Shown here piece after piece: positions 16,242-24,477 of a stretch of 47,993 nt of DNA; position 1 is the first letter of the stretch; each line of letters begins with the position of its first letter. The stretch is from positions 1-47,993 of the forward strand of contig JAFYLN010000140.1 of the NCBI GenBank assembly GCA_017537045.1, written 5' to 3'. This DNA is from Oscillospiraceae bacterium. Lineage in GTDB: Bacteria > Bacillota_A > Clostridia > Oscillospirales > Oscillospiraceae. Below the pieces are notes generated by a model that had not been told where the DNA came from, did no database searches, and worked only from the letters and a program-made list of their open reading frames with translations. A program made the translations under genes and the position numbers.

Positions 16242-18470
16242 TCACCTCCTGAGTACAATATTTCCGTGCATGTCAGTACGGTAAACCACACAGCCGATGG
16301 CAGCAAGGCGGCCAAGCACTTCCTGTGCCGGATGGCCGTAGGGGTTCTCCCCAACGGAAATCACCGCAATTTTTGGTTTTGTGACTGCCAGCAGTTCTTC
16401 GCCAGTAGAATGCTTGGAACCATGATGCCCGGCAACCAGAATATCCAGCTCCGGGATCTCGGCTGTTTTCAGCAGCATCCGCTCACCAAAGTCACTGCGG
16501 TCTCCGGTAATCAGTATATCACAATTTTCGTGGCGGAACAAGATGGCAAGGCTGCTTTCATTGCTGGAATCCGGCACAACAGGGGCAAAAATCGATAATT
16601 CTGTAGCCCCATAGGTAAGCTTTATGTTCTCTTTCAGTTCCATTACCTGACCTGTGTAGGGTGCAAGGGTTTCCAGAACGCCGTTTTCGTCTGCGCAATC
16701 CGGCACAAAGAGGGTATCTGCCGGAATGCGGGACAAAAGGTAAGCCATACCGCCGGAGTGGTCGGCATCAAAATGGGTGAGGATGGCACCATCGAGACGG
16801 AAGATGCCTTGGGAAAACAGTCGTTCTGCGGCTATATCCGCAGCCTCCTCTGCATCACTGCTTCCACAGTCTACAAGGTAGGTTTTTCCCTCGCTTTGCA
16901 GCAGAATGCATTGTCCCTGGCCTACGTCCAGTACCGTCATGCGGCAGTCATCTGTCATCGGTTCCAGCCATGATGCACATAGGGCAAGGCAAAATCCGAT
17001 CACCGCACAGCATGCGAGCATGGCAGGCTTTTTCGTTCTGCTGAGCAAAAATACAGCAAGAAGAAGGTAGCAGAATACGAGCCAGAGGACAACATAGATA
17101 CTCGCAGTATAAACTGCGGATAGTGGAACTGCAGCCAGCGTTTTCGCTACAGCCAGAACATAGCGGATCGGCCACGCGATCACAGTGGCCGTCATGGCTG
17201 CTGCGGCAGGCCAGATGGTGCCGAACAGGCAGACCAGCATAATTCCATAGAAAATGAAGCTGATGACCCAAAGCGTCAACAGATTGGTGGCAACACCAAC
17301 CAGGCTGACCGTATCAAAGCAAAGGGCAACGATAGGTGTTGTCATGGTCATAGCGCTGAGCGTCACGGAAACAGAGCTGATCAGCCAGCGTTTGAGACCA
17401 GCTTTCTTTTTGTTGAATTTCCCCGTCAGGTATTGGTGAATGGGTGCATTGAACTGTAAAATACCGGTCATGCAGCCGACTGAAAGCTGGAAACTGACGG
17501 AAGTGATGACCAGCGGATTCAGCGCAAGCATCACAAGGCACGAAAAAGCCAGTTCCGTGAAGCCGTCGTATTCCCTGTTCAGGAGCATGGCAGCAATCAT
17601 CAGAATCTGCATGATACAGGCACGGGTGATAGATGGAGAAAAGCCTGCCGCCGCTGCGAACAAAAAAAGCGTCGGAACGCCTAGTATGGCCACCAGATAA
17701 CGGCGCTTGAAGCAAAGAAGGTTGATAAGCGTGAACAAAAGCGTCACATGCAGGCCGGAAACAGCGATCACATGGGAAATACCGGAGAGCTTGAAGGCTG
17801 TATCAGTTTCGTAATCAATGCTAGTGCGGTCACCCAGCAGCAGAGCTTTTGCAAATGGTGCAGCATCTTCCGGAAAATTTTCTTCCAGAATCTGCAGCAG
17901 CCTGTGCCGGAGTTTAGCCGGAAATGACCATTTCGGTGGCTGTGCCAGTTTCAGAAGCTCAGCATCCTCTTCCTGATAGGCCAGCAGGAAAATACCTTTT
18001 CCCTGATGGGCAGTTGGCTCATCTGCGCCATCGGGCGTTGTAACGCGGAATTCAAAGGCACCCCGCAGCACGTCTCCCGGCTCCATTGCAATATCACCGC
18101 TGACATAGAATTTAGCTCGAACAGGCTTTCCATTCAGACGAAGCACACCTTCCACTGCTGTGCCGTAATCTGTTTGATAACTGTAGTCCGTACAATAGGC
18201 AGTTGTATCTGCAATTTTCCCATCCAAGTCAGCAGCAAGAGAAAGATAGCCCGATGCATACAATTGGAACCATAAAAAGCCTGCCGCACAGCCAAGGCAG
18301 ATTGCTGCTGTGCAGCGCAGCCATTTGATCCTGCCGCCAAATGCAGACAGAGGAACAAAGGCCAAAATCAGAATCAATGCAGGGATCCAAAGCCCAGCAG
18401 TCAACCACAAATAGGCGCAAAGGGCACAGGCTGCACCAAATCCAATTGTAAACCACATAAGTTTTCGCAT
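16242..18470 (-). CDS. comEC: DNA internalization channel protein ComEC
   Basis: This 742-residue membrane protein belongs to the ComEC/Rec2 family, which conducts single-stranded DNA across the membrane in transformation. Order of parts: two to three N-terminal helices (1-65); an extracellular OB-like domain (about 70-190); and a multi-helix Competence domain containing ISHVIAVSGLHVTLLF and AGFSPSITRACIM (about 225-480). A C-terminal metallo-beta-lactamase-like domain has DVGQGQC, LVDCG, THFDADHSGG and AGHHGSKHST (about 510-742). All metal ligands expected of the C-terminal nuclease domain appear present. The ATG at 18470 has AGGGGAGG upstream. It starts 20 bases after the alaS terminator with no room for its own promoter. 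Confidence 0.93.
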   Translation of the reverse strand: MRKLMWFTIGFGAACALCAYLWLTAGLWIPALILILAFVPLSAFGGRIKWLRCTAAICLGCAAGFLWFQLYASGYLSLAADLDGKIADTTAYCTDYSYQTDYGTAVEGVLRLNGKPVRAKFYVSGDIAMEPGDVLRGAFEFRVTTPDGADEPTAHQGKGIFLLAYQEEDAELLKLAQPPKWSFPAKLRHRLLQILEENFPEDAAPFAKALLLGDRTSIDYETDTAFKLSGISHVIAVSGLHVTLLFTLINLLCFKRRYLVAILGVPTLFLFAAAAGFSPSITRACIMQILMIAAMLLNREYDGFTELAFSCLVMLALNPLVITSVSFQLSVGCMTGILQFNAPIHQYLTGKFNKKKAGLKRWLISSVSVTLSAMTMTTPIVALCFDTVSLVGVATNLLTLWVISFIFYGIMLVCLFGTIWPAAAAMTATVIAWPIRYVLAVAKTLAAVPLSAVYTASIYVVLWLVFCYLLLAVFLLSRTKKPAMLACCAVIGFCLALCASWLEPMTDDCRMTVLDVGQGQCILLQSEGKTYLVDCGSSDAEEAADIAAERLFSQGIFRLDGAILTHFDADHSGGMAYLLSRIPADTLFVPDCADENGVLETLAPYTGQVMELKENIKLTYGATELSIFAPVVPDSSNESSLAILFRHENCDILITGDRSDFGERMLLKTAEIPELDILVAGHHGSKHSTGEELLAVTKPKIAVISVGENPYGHPAQEVLGRLAAIGCVVYRTDMHGNIVLRR

Positions 18471-18490
18471 ATTACAGCCCTCCCCTTTCA

Positions 18491-18524
18491 AAAAATACGG
18501 GCGCCGCCTCTGCGGCAGCGCCCG
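18491..18524 (-). terminator. Terminator after alaS
   Basis: CGGGCGC arms (18498-18504 with 18518-18524), extended inward by GCC/GGC around one mismatch, are followed on the minus strand by a T-run (18492-18497). The comEC start codon lies 20 bases beyond it. Confidence 0.9.
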
Positions 18525-18534
18525 AAAAGAACCA

Positions 18535-21174
18535 TTATTTTACCTTGGATGTGACAAAATCATCGACCAGTGCCAGAGCGTTATCGACTTTGGTGGCATC
18601 CTTGCCGCCGCCCATAGCAGAATCGGGCTTGCCGCCACCGCTGCCGCCGCAAGCGGTGCAGACCTGCTTGACCAGATCACCGGCCTTGATGCCCTTGGCA
18701 ATGGCTTCCTTACCGCAGACAGCCAGGAATGTTACCTTTTCGCCGTTGACGGTTGCCAGAACAGCTGCAACAGAAGGATCCTTATCGCGAAGCAGGTCTC
18801 CCATCTGGCGCAGCTTGGCTGCGTCCGCATCGGGAACCATGACGGTCATGACCTTCAGGCCGCCGATGTTATGGGCACCGAACAGGAAACGATCCACTTC
18901 GCCGGCAGTTTCCTTTGCCTTGAAGGATTCCACAGCCTTCTTCAGTGTCTTGATCTCCTCCACCTGGCTTTCCAGCTTGGCAGCCAGTTCGGCAGGCTTG
19001 GTCTTCAGCACGGCGCAAGCGTCGTAAACGCGCTGACGGGTGCGCTCCATCTCAGCCAGCGTCTCCTTACCGGTGATGGCCTCGATACGGCGGACACCGG
19101 AAGCAACGCTGCCTTCACTTTCAATGCGGAAGGGGCCGACCTTGGCGGTGTTGTCCAGATGGGTACCGCCACACAGTTCAATGGAATAGTTGCCCATATT
19201 GACCACGCGGACGGTATCACCGTACTTTTCGCTGAACAGCGCAGTTGCGCCCATAGCCTTGGCATCATCGATGCTCATCTCACGCACATTGATGCCGTAG
19301 CCTTCCAGAACGGCGGTCTGCACGACGGCATCGACCTTTGCAAGTTCCTCAGCAGTCAGTGCGGAGTAGTGGGTGAAGTCAAAACGCAAACGGTCGGGCA
19401 GAACCAGAGAACCGGCCTGATGGACATGGTCACCCAGAACGCTGACCAGAGCCTTCTGCAGCAGGTGCGTTGCGGAGTGGGCGCGCATGATGGCCTTGCG
19501 GCGCTCCACATCAATGGAAGCCAGAACCACATCTTCGACCTTGATGGCACCGGCGATCAGCTTGCCATGGTGCAGGTACTTGCCGCCCTTGTCCTTCTGG
19601 ACATTGGTGACCTCAAAGCGGCTGTCGCCTACGAGGATCACGCCGTGGTCAGCAACCTGACCGCCCATTTCTGCATAGAAGGGGGTCTTGTCCAGCACGA
19701 TGATGCCGTTTTCGCCGCCGGCGATGGTGCCGGAGACTTCATCGCCGACACAGACTGCCAGAACCTTGGCTTCGCAGCAGTTCTCGGTGTAGCCGACGAA
19801 GGTGGTGGGGGTGTTGTCCAGACCCAAGTCTATACCAGCCCAAGCCAAATCACCCAGAGCCTTGCGGGCTTCGCGGGCACGGACACGCTGCTCTTCACGC
19901 AGGCGGGTGTACTCGTCCATATCGATGGTCATATCCTCATCGGCAACCATTTCCACGGTCAGGTCGATGGGGAAACCGTAGGTATCAGCCAGCAGGAAAG
20001 CATCGGCACCTGCGAAGACACTCTTGCCCTCAGCCTTGTGCTGTGCCATCTTTTCATTGAAGATTGCCATACCGGTATCAATGGTACGGGCGAAGTTCTC
20101 TTCCTCAATCTTGACAATGCGGGTGATATATTCAGCGCGCTCGCGCAGGTAGGTGTAGTGGCACTCGTTTTCCTGCACAACAGTCTCGACGACCCTGTAC
20201 AGGAAGGGCTTGTTGACACCCAGCAGCTTACCATGACGGGCAGCGCGGCGCAGCAGGCGGCGCAGAACATAGCCACGGCCTTCGTTGGAGGGCAGAACAC
20301 CATCAGCGATCATGAAGGAGGAGGCGCGGATATGGTCGGTGATAACACGCAGGGAGACATCCATCTTGACGGAGTTGCCGTAGGAAGCGCCGGTCAGCTC
20401 GGTGACCTTGTTGGTGATGTTCATAACGGTGTCAACATCGAACAGGGAGTTTACATCCTGGCAGACAACTGCCAGACGCTCCAGACCCATGCCGGTGTCG
20501 ATGTTCTTCTGAGCCAGTTCGGTGTAGTTGCCCTGGCCATCATTGTTGAACTGGGAGAAAACGTTATTCCAGACTTCCATGTAGCGGTCGCAGTCGCAGC
20601 CCACCACGCAGTCAGGCTTGCCGCAGCCGTACTTTTCACCGCGGTCATAGTAGATCTCGGAGCAGGGGCCGCAGGGGCCGGAGCCATGCTCCCAGAAGTT
20701 ATCCTTCTTACCGAAACGGAAGATGTGGTCAGCAGGGACACCGATCTCCTTATTCCAGATTTCGAAGGCTTCGTCGTCGTTTTCATAGATAGAAGGGTAC
20801 AGGCGGGATTCTTCCAGACCGACAACCTTGGTCAGGAATTCCCAGCTCCATGCGATGGCTTCCTTCTTGAAGTAGTCACCAAAGGAGAAGTTGCCCAGCA
20901 TTTCGAAGTAGGTGCCGTGGCGAGCAGTCTTACCGATGTTTTCAATATCGCCGGTACGGATGCACTTCTGGCAGGTGCAGACGCGGTGACGGGGAGGCTC
21001 CACTTCGCCGGTGAAGTAGGGCTTCATGGGTGCCATGCCGGAGTTGATCAGCAGCAATGATGCATCATTCTGGGGAATCAGCGAAAAGCTGGGCAGGCGC
21101 AGATGGTTCTTGCTCTCGAAGAAGGACAGGAACATCTCGCGCAGTTCGTTTACGCCATAGGGTTTGGGATTCAT
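18535..21174 (-). CDS. alaS: Alanyl-tRNA synthetase
   Basis: This 879-residue class II synthetase charges tRNA-Ala. The catalytic domain begins with NELREMFLSFFESK and contains the motif 1/2 region (FTGEVEPPRHRVCTCQKCIRTGD, HGTYFEMLGNFSFGDYFK). The editing domain has the zinc-type HSATHLLQ and CGGTHLDNT motifs, and the C-terminal DHHA1-like domain ends in the Gly-rich CTACGGSGGGKPDSAMGGGKD. Length is full. TTGGAGGT precedes the ATG. Expression is controlled by the T-box leader upstream, and a dispersed repeat sits between the T-box terminator and the ribosome binding site. Confidence 0.98.
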   Translation of the reverse strand: MNPKPYGVNELREMFLSFFESKNHLRLPSFSLIPQNDASLLLINSGMAPMKPYFTGEVEPPRHRVCTCQKCIRTGDIENIGKTARHGTYFEMLGNFSFGDYFKKEAIAWSWEFLTKVVGLEESRLYPSIYENDDEAFEIWNKEIGVPADHIFRFGKKDNFWEHGSGPCGPCSEIYYDRGEKYGCGKPDCVVGCDCDRYMEVWNNVFSQFNNDGQGNYTELAQKNIDTGMGLERLAVVCQDVNSLFDVDTVMNITNKVTELTGASYGNSVKMDVSLRVITDHIRASSFMIADGVLPSNEGRGYVLRRLLRRAARHGKLLGVNKPFLYRVVETVVQENECHYTYLRERAEYITRIVKIEEENFARTIDTGMAIFNEKMAQHKAEGKSVFAGADAFLLADTYGFPIDLTVEMVADEDMTIDMDEYTRLREEQRVRAREARKALGDLAWAGIDLGLDNTPTTFVGYTENCCEAKVLAVCVGDEVSGTIAGGENGIIVLDKTPFYAEMGGQVADHGVILVGDSRFEVTNVQKDKGGKYLHHGKLIAGAIKVEDVVLASIDVERRKAIMRAHSATHLLQKALVSVLGDHVHQAGSLVLPDRLRFDFTHYSALTAEELAKVDAVVQTAVLEGYGINVREMSIDDAKAMGATALFSEKYGDTVRVVNMGNYSIELCGGTHLDNTAKVGPFRIESEGSVASGVRRIEAITGKETLAEMERTRQRVYDACAVLKTKPAELAAKLESQVEEIKTLKKAVESFKAKETAGEVDRFLFGAHNIGGLKVMTVMVPDADAAKLRQMGDLLRDKDPSVAAVLATVNGEKVTFLAVCGKEAIAKGIKAGDLVKQVCTACGGSGGGKPDSAMGGGKDATKVDNALALVDDFVTSKVK

Positions 21175-21196
21175 AGAATTACCTCCAAAGTAGTAC

Positions 21197-21306
21197 TGTC
21201 ATTGCGAACCAGTCCTCAGACTGGTGTGGCAATCCCCAGTTTCATCGGACACCCCGCAAACTTTCGGGGATTCCCACGCCAGTGTGCGCACTGGATCGGA
21301 ATGACA
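21197..21306. repeat. Dispersed palindromic repeat, copy 3, inside the alaS leader
   Basis: This 110-bp element runs from TGTCATTGCGA (21197-21207) to TCGGAATGACA (21296-21306), the second terminus having one change. The internal blocks CCAGTCCTCAGACTGG and CCAGTG...CACTGG match the other copies. It lies between the T-box terminator and the alaS start, so it is transcribed in every full-length alaS mRNA. Confidence 0.9.
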
Positions 21307-21321
21307 TATAAATTATAAAAT

Positions 21322-21544
21322 TAAAACACCCCTATCGGCAGATAGGGGCGTGGAAAAACGCGGTACCACCCTAATTCATCCGCAAGGCGGACATCTTAGA
21401 CGCTCTGTAACGGGAGCTCCCGTCCCGGTCCTCCCGGGCGACGCAGGAAGTGGCTTGCAGGTTCTGATCAACGAGGGCTTTCACCGCTTCCCTCTCGCTA
21501 CGGATGACTCCCCTGCTTGATTTCCGCATAGTCTTTGCATATCG
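21322..21544 (-). promoter_or_regulatory. T-box riboswitch for alaS (specifier GCC, Ala)
   Basis: On the minus strand the T-box signature AGGGTGGTACCGCG occupies 21372-21359. It is followed by an intrinsic terminator with an 8-bp stem (21329-21336 with 21341-21348) and T-rich tail. Upstream, Stem I folds with a basal pairing (GCGGAA with UUCC-UGC), a GCAGG/CCUGC helix above it, and between them a loop whose 3' side reads AAGCCAC. GCC at 21454-21452 is therefore the specifier, matching alanine and the downstream alaS. By family mechanism, uncharged tRNA-Ala binding stabilises the antiterminator and allows alaS transcription. Confidence 0.95.
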
Positions 21545-21550
21545 TGATAT

Positions 21551-21579
21551 ATTCTACACAAGAGAAGCAGAAAAGTCAA
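21551..21579 (-). promoter_or_regulatory. alaS promoter
   Basis: Minus strand: TTGACT (21574-21579), 17 bases, TAGAAT (21551-21556). The predicted start near 21544 is just upstream of T-box Stem I. The -35 box overlaps the stop codon of the preceding gene. Confidence 0.88.
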
Positions 21580-22511
21580 TGATATTCCACTTCTTTTTCC
21601 TGAATTTTCTCAGAAAAAGCGCGCATACAGAACGGAATATCCGCATTCGGGTTCCAGAAGCGCACCTTTTGCTTGGCAAAGCTGGGAAGCTGCGGAATTG
21701 CCTCTCCGGGAAAAACCACCAGTTCCAGCGCAGCACCAGATTCCGTATACTCCACCTGATAGTCCAGAACACTGGACCATGTCAGAAGCTGGCTTTCCAG
21801 ATGCTCCCGCAGGAGGTCATCTTTTCTTGTGGGTTTTACATCCACCACTCTGGGTTCCTCGCAGCCGCAGCAACAGTTCTGATGATGGATCAGAACTGTC
21901 ACTTCCGGGTCATAGGTAAGCGACGGATCTTTTGCAGATTCAAAATAAAGCCTGCCGCGGTTGGGGTTGGACGTTTCCGCCCCACTGTGGTACAGGCAGG
22001 GCTTAAACACATCCTCGCGGATATGGATGCCTACCTCCTGCGCGCAGCTGAAACCACCGATCACAGGGCCGGACCGAACGGCATAGCAGCCCCATGTGTT
22101 GCAATCAAGACCTTTTTTTAATCCCTCAACCATCCAGGGTGCAAAGGGGTCACCGCAGACAATGGCATCATAAACATAAAGAGGCGTAGCCGTGGCGCGC
22201 GCCAGCTTCATCAGACCCAGAATCACCAGCGGCGAGCCGACAATGGTATTGGCATGGGTATCAAATGCAAGGCGCAGCAGTTCCTTCCAACGGTAGTCAG
22301 AACCCCAGAAAACAGGCTTTGCCTCACAGCGGAGCACCGCTTCCTTGAACACACCGCCAAGGCTGAGAGAACCCTCATCCGGATAGCAGATCAGAACCGG
22401 CTCCAAGGTCGACAAAAAAGGCTTGATACGGCCAGTCAGGTACTGAATGGTCGCTTCCAGCGCTTCGGGTGTGGTTTCCAGTTTCAAAAGCTTCTGATAA
22501 GCATTCTTCAT
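21576..22511 (-). CDS. PaaK-like adenylate-forming domain protein, P-loop lacking
   Basis: This 311-residue protein resembles the C-terminal two-thirds of phenylacetate-CoA ligase-type enzymes. ANTIVGSPLVILGLMKLAR (about 93-111) fits the family's GSPS segment. GIHIREDVFKPCLYH (about 160-174) fits the G-L-H-x-x-E-D segment, followed by a GRLYF strand. The usual Ser/Thr/Gly-rich AMP-binding loop is absent, and I see no catalytic Lys motif at the C-terminus. An unusual Cys cluster, HHQNCCCGCEE, lies at about residues 218-228. It could be a degenerate ligase or a repurposed metal-binding protein; function unknown. AAGGAGG precedes the ATG. Confidence 0.6.
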   Translation of the reverse strand: MKNAYQKLLKLETTPEALEATIQYLTGRIKPFLSTLEPVLICYPDEGSLSLGGVFKEAVLRCEAKPVFWGSDYRWKELLRLAFDTHANTIVGSPLVILGLMKLARATATPLYVYDAIVCGDPFAPWMVEGLKKGLDCNTWGCYAVRSGPVIGGFSCAQEVGIHIREDVFKPCLYHSGAETSNPNRGRLYFESAKDPSLTYDPEVTVLIHHQNCCCGCEEPRVVDVKPTRKDDLLREHLESQLLTWSSVLDYQVEYTESGAALELVVFPGEAIPQLPSFAKQKVRFWNPNADIPFCMRAFSEKIQEKEVEYH

Positions 22512-22551
22512 AGAAAGCAGTCCTCCTTTCCCAGAATATGGTTATTTTGTT

Positions 22552-22581
22552 ATTATACATGATAGGAGCAGCTCTTTGCAA
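22552..22581 (-). promoter_or_regulatory. Promoter of the PaaK-like gene
   Basis: Minus strand: TTGCAA (22576-22581), 18 bases, TATAAT (22552-22557), reading toward the start at 22511. Confidence 0.75.
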
Positions 22582-22693
22582 GAAGTTTTAAAAGTTCGGA
22601 GGATTGGACAAAAAGAAGGACTGAATCTTGGCGAAATAACGAAAGCAGTTTGATCCCGTCCTTGCAAAGAGCAATGTGGCGCGCAATGTCTTT

Positions 22694-22736
22694 GGGGAAC
22701 GGATTCCCACGGCTGCTGCGCAGCCTCGGAATGACA
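22694..22736. repeat. Dispersed palindromic repeat, copy 4 (half element)
   Basis: The sequence GGATTCCCAC...TCGGAATGACA (terminus 22726-22736) matches the right half of the repeat in the alaS leader. The left terminus is not recognisable in the preceding 70 bases. The 322-base gap between the PaaK-like gene and asnA otherwise holds only a promoter, a terminator and a weak stem. Confidence 0.65.
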
Positions 22737-22750
22737 AAATCGGGATGTTG

Positions 22751-22780
22751 AAAACAGGGAGCCAATGGCTCCCTGTTTTT
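22751..22780 (-). terminator. Terminator downstream of asnA
   Basis: A perfect 13-bp stem AAAACAGGGAGCC (22751-22763) with GGCTCCCTGTTTT (22767-22779) and three-base loop, with T residues at either end, so it can work in both directions. A second imperfect 13-bp stem (22795-22823) lies between it and the asnA stop. Confidence 0.85.
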
Positions 22781-22833
22781 ATTGCTCTTTCGTAGGAGAC
22801 AGGTTACCCGTCCCTTACGATACGATCATTCGG

Positions 22834-23844
22834 TCACAGAAGCCGGATGCCTGCCTTGGCGCAGGCTTCCATGGTCTCGTAATCCCAGACGCTGGACTGG
22901 ACTTCTCCGATGTGGGCACAGCCCATCATCAGCATACAAAGGCGGCTCTGGCCGATACCGCCGCCAATGGTCAGAGGCAGTTCGTTGTTCAGGAGCATTT
23001 TGTGGAAGGGCAGTTCCCGGCGGTCGTCGCAGCCGGAGACAGTGAGCTGGTAATCGAGGGATTCAGCATCCACGCGGATACCCATGGAGGATATCTCCAG
23101 CGCACGGTTCAGCACGTCATCCCAGAAGAAGATATCACAGTTAAGCTGCCAGTCATCATAGTCAGGCGCACGGCCATCGTGGGGCTTGCCGGAACGCAGC
23201 TTGCCGCCGATCTGCATGATGCAGGCCGTCCGATGTTCCTTGACGAAGGCCTTTTCGCGCTGGGAACCGGTAGGCAGCTCGGGATACATATCCTCCAATG
23301 CCTGGGAGGTGATAAATGCCACATCCCGGCACAGATCGGCATGAAGCTGGGGGAAACGAACCTTGAGGCGGTCGTTGGTATCACAAATGGCCCGAACAAT
23401 GGCCCGGACAATGAGTTTCAAATACTCGGAATTTCGATTGTCACGGGTAATAATCTTCTCCCAGTCCCACTGGTCGACATAGATGGAGTGGATATTGTCC
23501 AGATCTTCATCGCGGCGGATGGCGTTCATATCGGTATACAGGCCGTTTCCAACGCTGAAATTATAGCGTTTCAGGGCAAGGCGCTTCCACTTTGCCAGAG
23601 AATGGACAACCTGCGCATCCTTACCAACAGCCGGAATATCAAAGCTGACAGGACGTTCAAAGCCGTTCAGGTTATCGTTCAGGCCGGAATCCTCGGTGAC
23701 AAACAGGGGTGCTGACACGCGCTTCAGGTTCAGCGCAGAGGCAAACTCCTCCTGAAAGGTTCCCTTGATGTAAGCAATTGCCCGCTGGGTATCGTATTCA
23801 TCCAGAATGGGCTTATAGCCTGCGGGGATGTAAATTGAATTCAT
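22834..23844 (-). CDS. asnA: Aspartate-ammonia ligase (asparagine synthetase A)
   Basis: This 336-residue enzyme makes asparagine from aspartate, ammonia and ATP, and shares its fold with class II aminoacyl-tRNA synthetases. Family landmarks: LNLKRVSAPLFV near residue 40, LNGFERPVSFD, VHSLAKWKRLAL, LDNIHSIYVDQWDWE, and the C-terminal LPLTIGGGIGQSRLCMLM containing the class II motif 3-like Arg. Length agrees with E. coli AsnA. It uses ammonia directly, unlike glutamine-dependent AsnB. The ribosome binding site is weak (GGTGAT six bases upstream). It lies 21 bases after the DUF2500-type gene, probably on one transcript. No Asn T-box is present. Confidence 0.97.
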   Translation of the reverse strand: MNSIYIPAGYKPILDEYDTQRAIAYIKGTFQEEFASALNLKRVSAPLFVTEDSGLNDNLNGFERPVSFDIPAVGKDAQVVHSLAKWKRLALKRYNFSVGNGLYTDMNAIRRDEDLDNIHSIYVDQWDWEKIITRDNRNSEYLKLIVRAIVRAICDTNDRLKVRFPQLHADLCRDVAFITSQALEDMYPELPTGSQREKAFVKEHRTACIMQIGGKLRSGKPHDGRAPDYDDWQLNCDIFFWDDVLNRALEISSMGIRVDAESLDYQLTVSGCDDRRELPFHKMLLNNELPLTIGGGIGQSRLCMLMMGCAHIGEVQSSVWDYETMEACAKAGIRLL

Positions 23845-23865
23845 AACAAATCACCAGCCTCTCGG

Positions 23866-24237
23866 TTAAAACTGTCTTTCAAAATTTAAAAACCGGGTGC
23901 CCTGAAACGTCAGAAGCCCCTTATCGCCTTCCACGATCAGACCGTACTCCGAACCGCTCAAATGCAGTTCCATGCGGTCGCCGCTTTCCACCTGAAAGGT
24001 AACATAGTAGGTTGTGGAGGTGGATGTGTGATGGTGCTTTCCGGCATGGTGATGGCGGCTGACATTGGTGCGCTTGGCAACAACCGTCACCGGAACCGTC
24101 AGCTTCGGAGAATGATTATTCTTGTTCCACTCCCCCAGACCTTTCAGCAGTGTTCCGATAAACACCACAAAGAACAAACCGAACATGATAAAAAACATGA
24201 TCTCAAAAAGCCCGAATCCAAAACCGAAACCCAGCAT
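23866..24237 (-). CDS. DUF2500-type membrane-anchored protein
   Basis: This 123-residue protein has one N-terminal membrane helix (about 8-30, Phe-rich) and a small beta-strand domain. That domain contains VTVVAKRTNVS, a His-rich turn (RHHHAGKHHH, about residues 61-70), YYVTFQVESGDRMELHLSG and GDKGLLTFQGTRFLNFER. This pattern is characteristic of DUF2500. Function unknown. The His cluster may bind metal, though it lies in a loop and could be incidental. The ATG at 24237 was chosen because GGGTGGGGAG lies upstream and the helix then starts cleanly. Confidence 0.82.
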   Translation of the reverse strand: MLGFGFGFGLFEIMFFIMFGLFFVVFIGTLLKGLGEWNKNNHSPKLTVPVTVVAKRTNVSRHHHAGKHHHTSTSTTYYVTFQVESGDRMELHLSGSEYGLIVEGDKGLLTFQGTRFLNFERQF

Positions 24238-24269
24238 TCTCCCCACCCTTTCATTTGAAGATATGCTAT

Positions 24270-24298
24270 ACTTTACCATTTCTTCCGCAGAAAATCAA
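24270..24298 (-). promoter_or_regulatory. Promoter of the DUF2500/asnA genes
   Basis: Minus strand: TTGATT (24293-24298), 17 bases, TAAAGT (24270-24275). It is divergent from the aromatic operon promoter 56 bases away. Confidence 0.65.
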
Positions 24299-24353
24299 CT
24301 GTCTATGTGCGCCAAACAAATGTCTGCGGCTGGAAAATATTTTATATTTGCTC

Positions 24354-24382
24354 TTGCATTCATGTTTTCGCCGTGATATAAT
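24354..24382 (+). promoter_or_regulatory. Promoter of the aromatic amino acid operon
   Basis: TTGCAT (24354-24359), 17-base spacer, TATAAT (24377-24382), with an extended -10 TG at 24374-24375. Transcription should begin near 24389, some 23 bases before the leader peptide start. Confidence 0.9.
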
Positions 24383-24411
24383 GTGCACAGCTACTGTACA
24401 TGGAGGCAATT

Positions 24412-24477
24412 ATGATCCGATTCGACGCTGCACAGTTTTACTTTACCTACTATTACTTTTTTGGTGATAAAAAGTAA
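24412..24477 (+). CDS. Phe/Tyr-rich leader peptide of the aromatic operon
   Basis: A 21-codon frame with GGAGG (24402-24406) five bases before its ATG encodes MIRFDAAQFYFTYYYFFGDK, then a final Lys and stop TAA. It contains five Phe and four Tyr; residues 9-17 are aromatic at eight of nine positions. It is not a plausible functional protein. Its placement between the promoter and a terminator, ahead of Phe/Tyr synthesis genes, marks it as the sensing peptide of a ribosome-mediated attenuator. Stalling on scarce charged tRNA-Phe or tRNA-Tyr is the expected signal. No Trp codon is present, so tryptophan is not sensed here. Confidence 0.93.
   Translation: MIRFDAAQFYFTYYYFFGDKK

Noticed and set aside
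18871..21060. Long plus-strand open frame (729 codons) opposite alaS
   Set aside because: It is antisense to a complete alanyl-tRNA synthetase, has no matching ribosome binding site and no recognisable domain; it follows from the codon bias of alaS.
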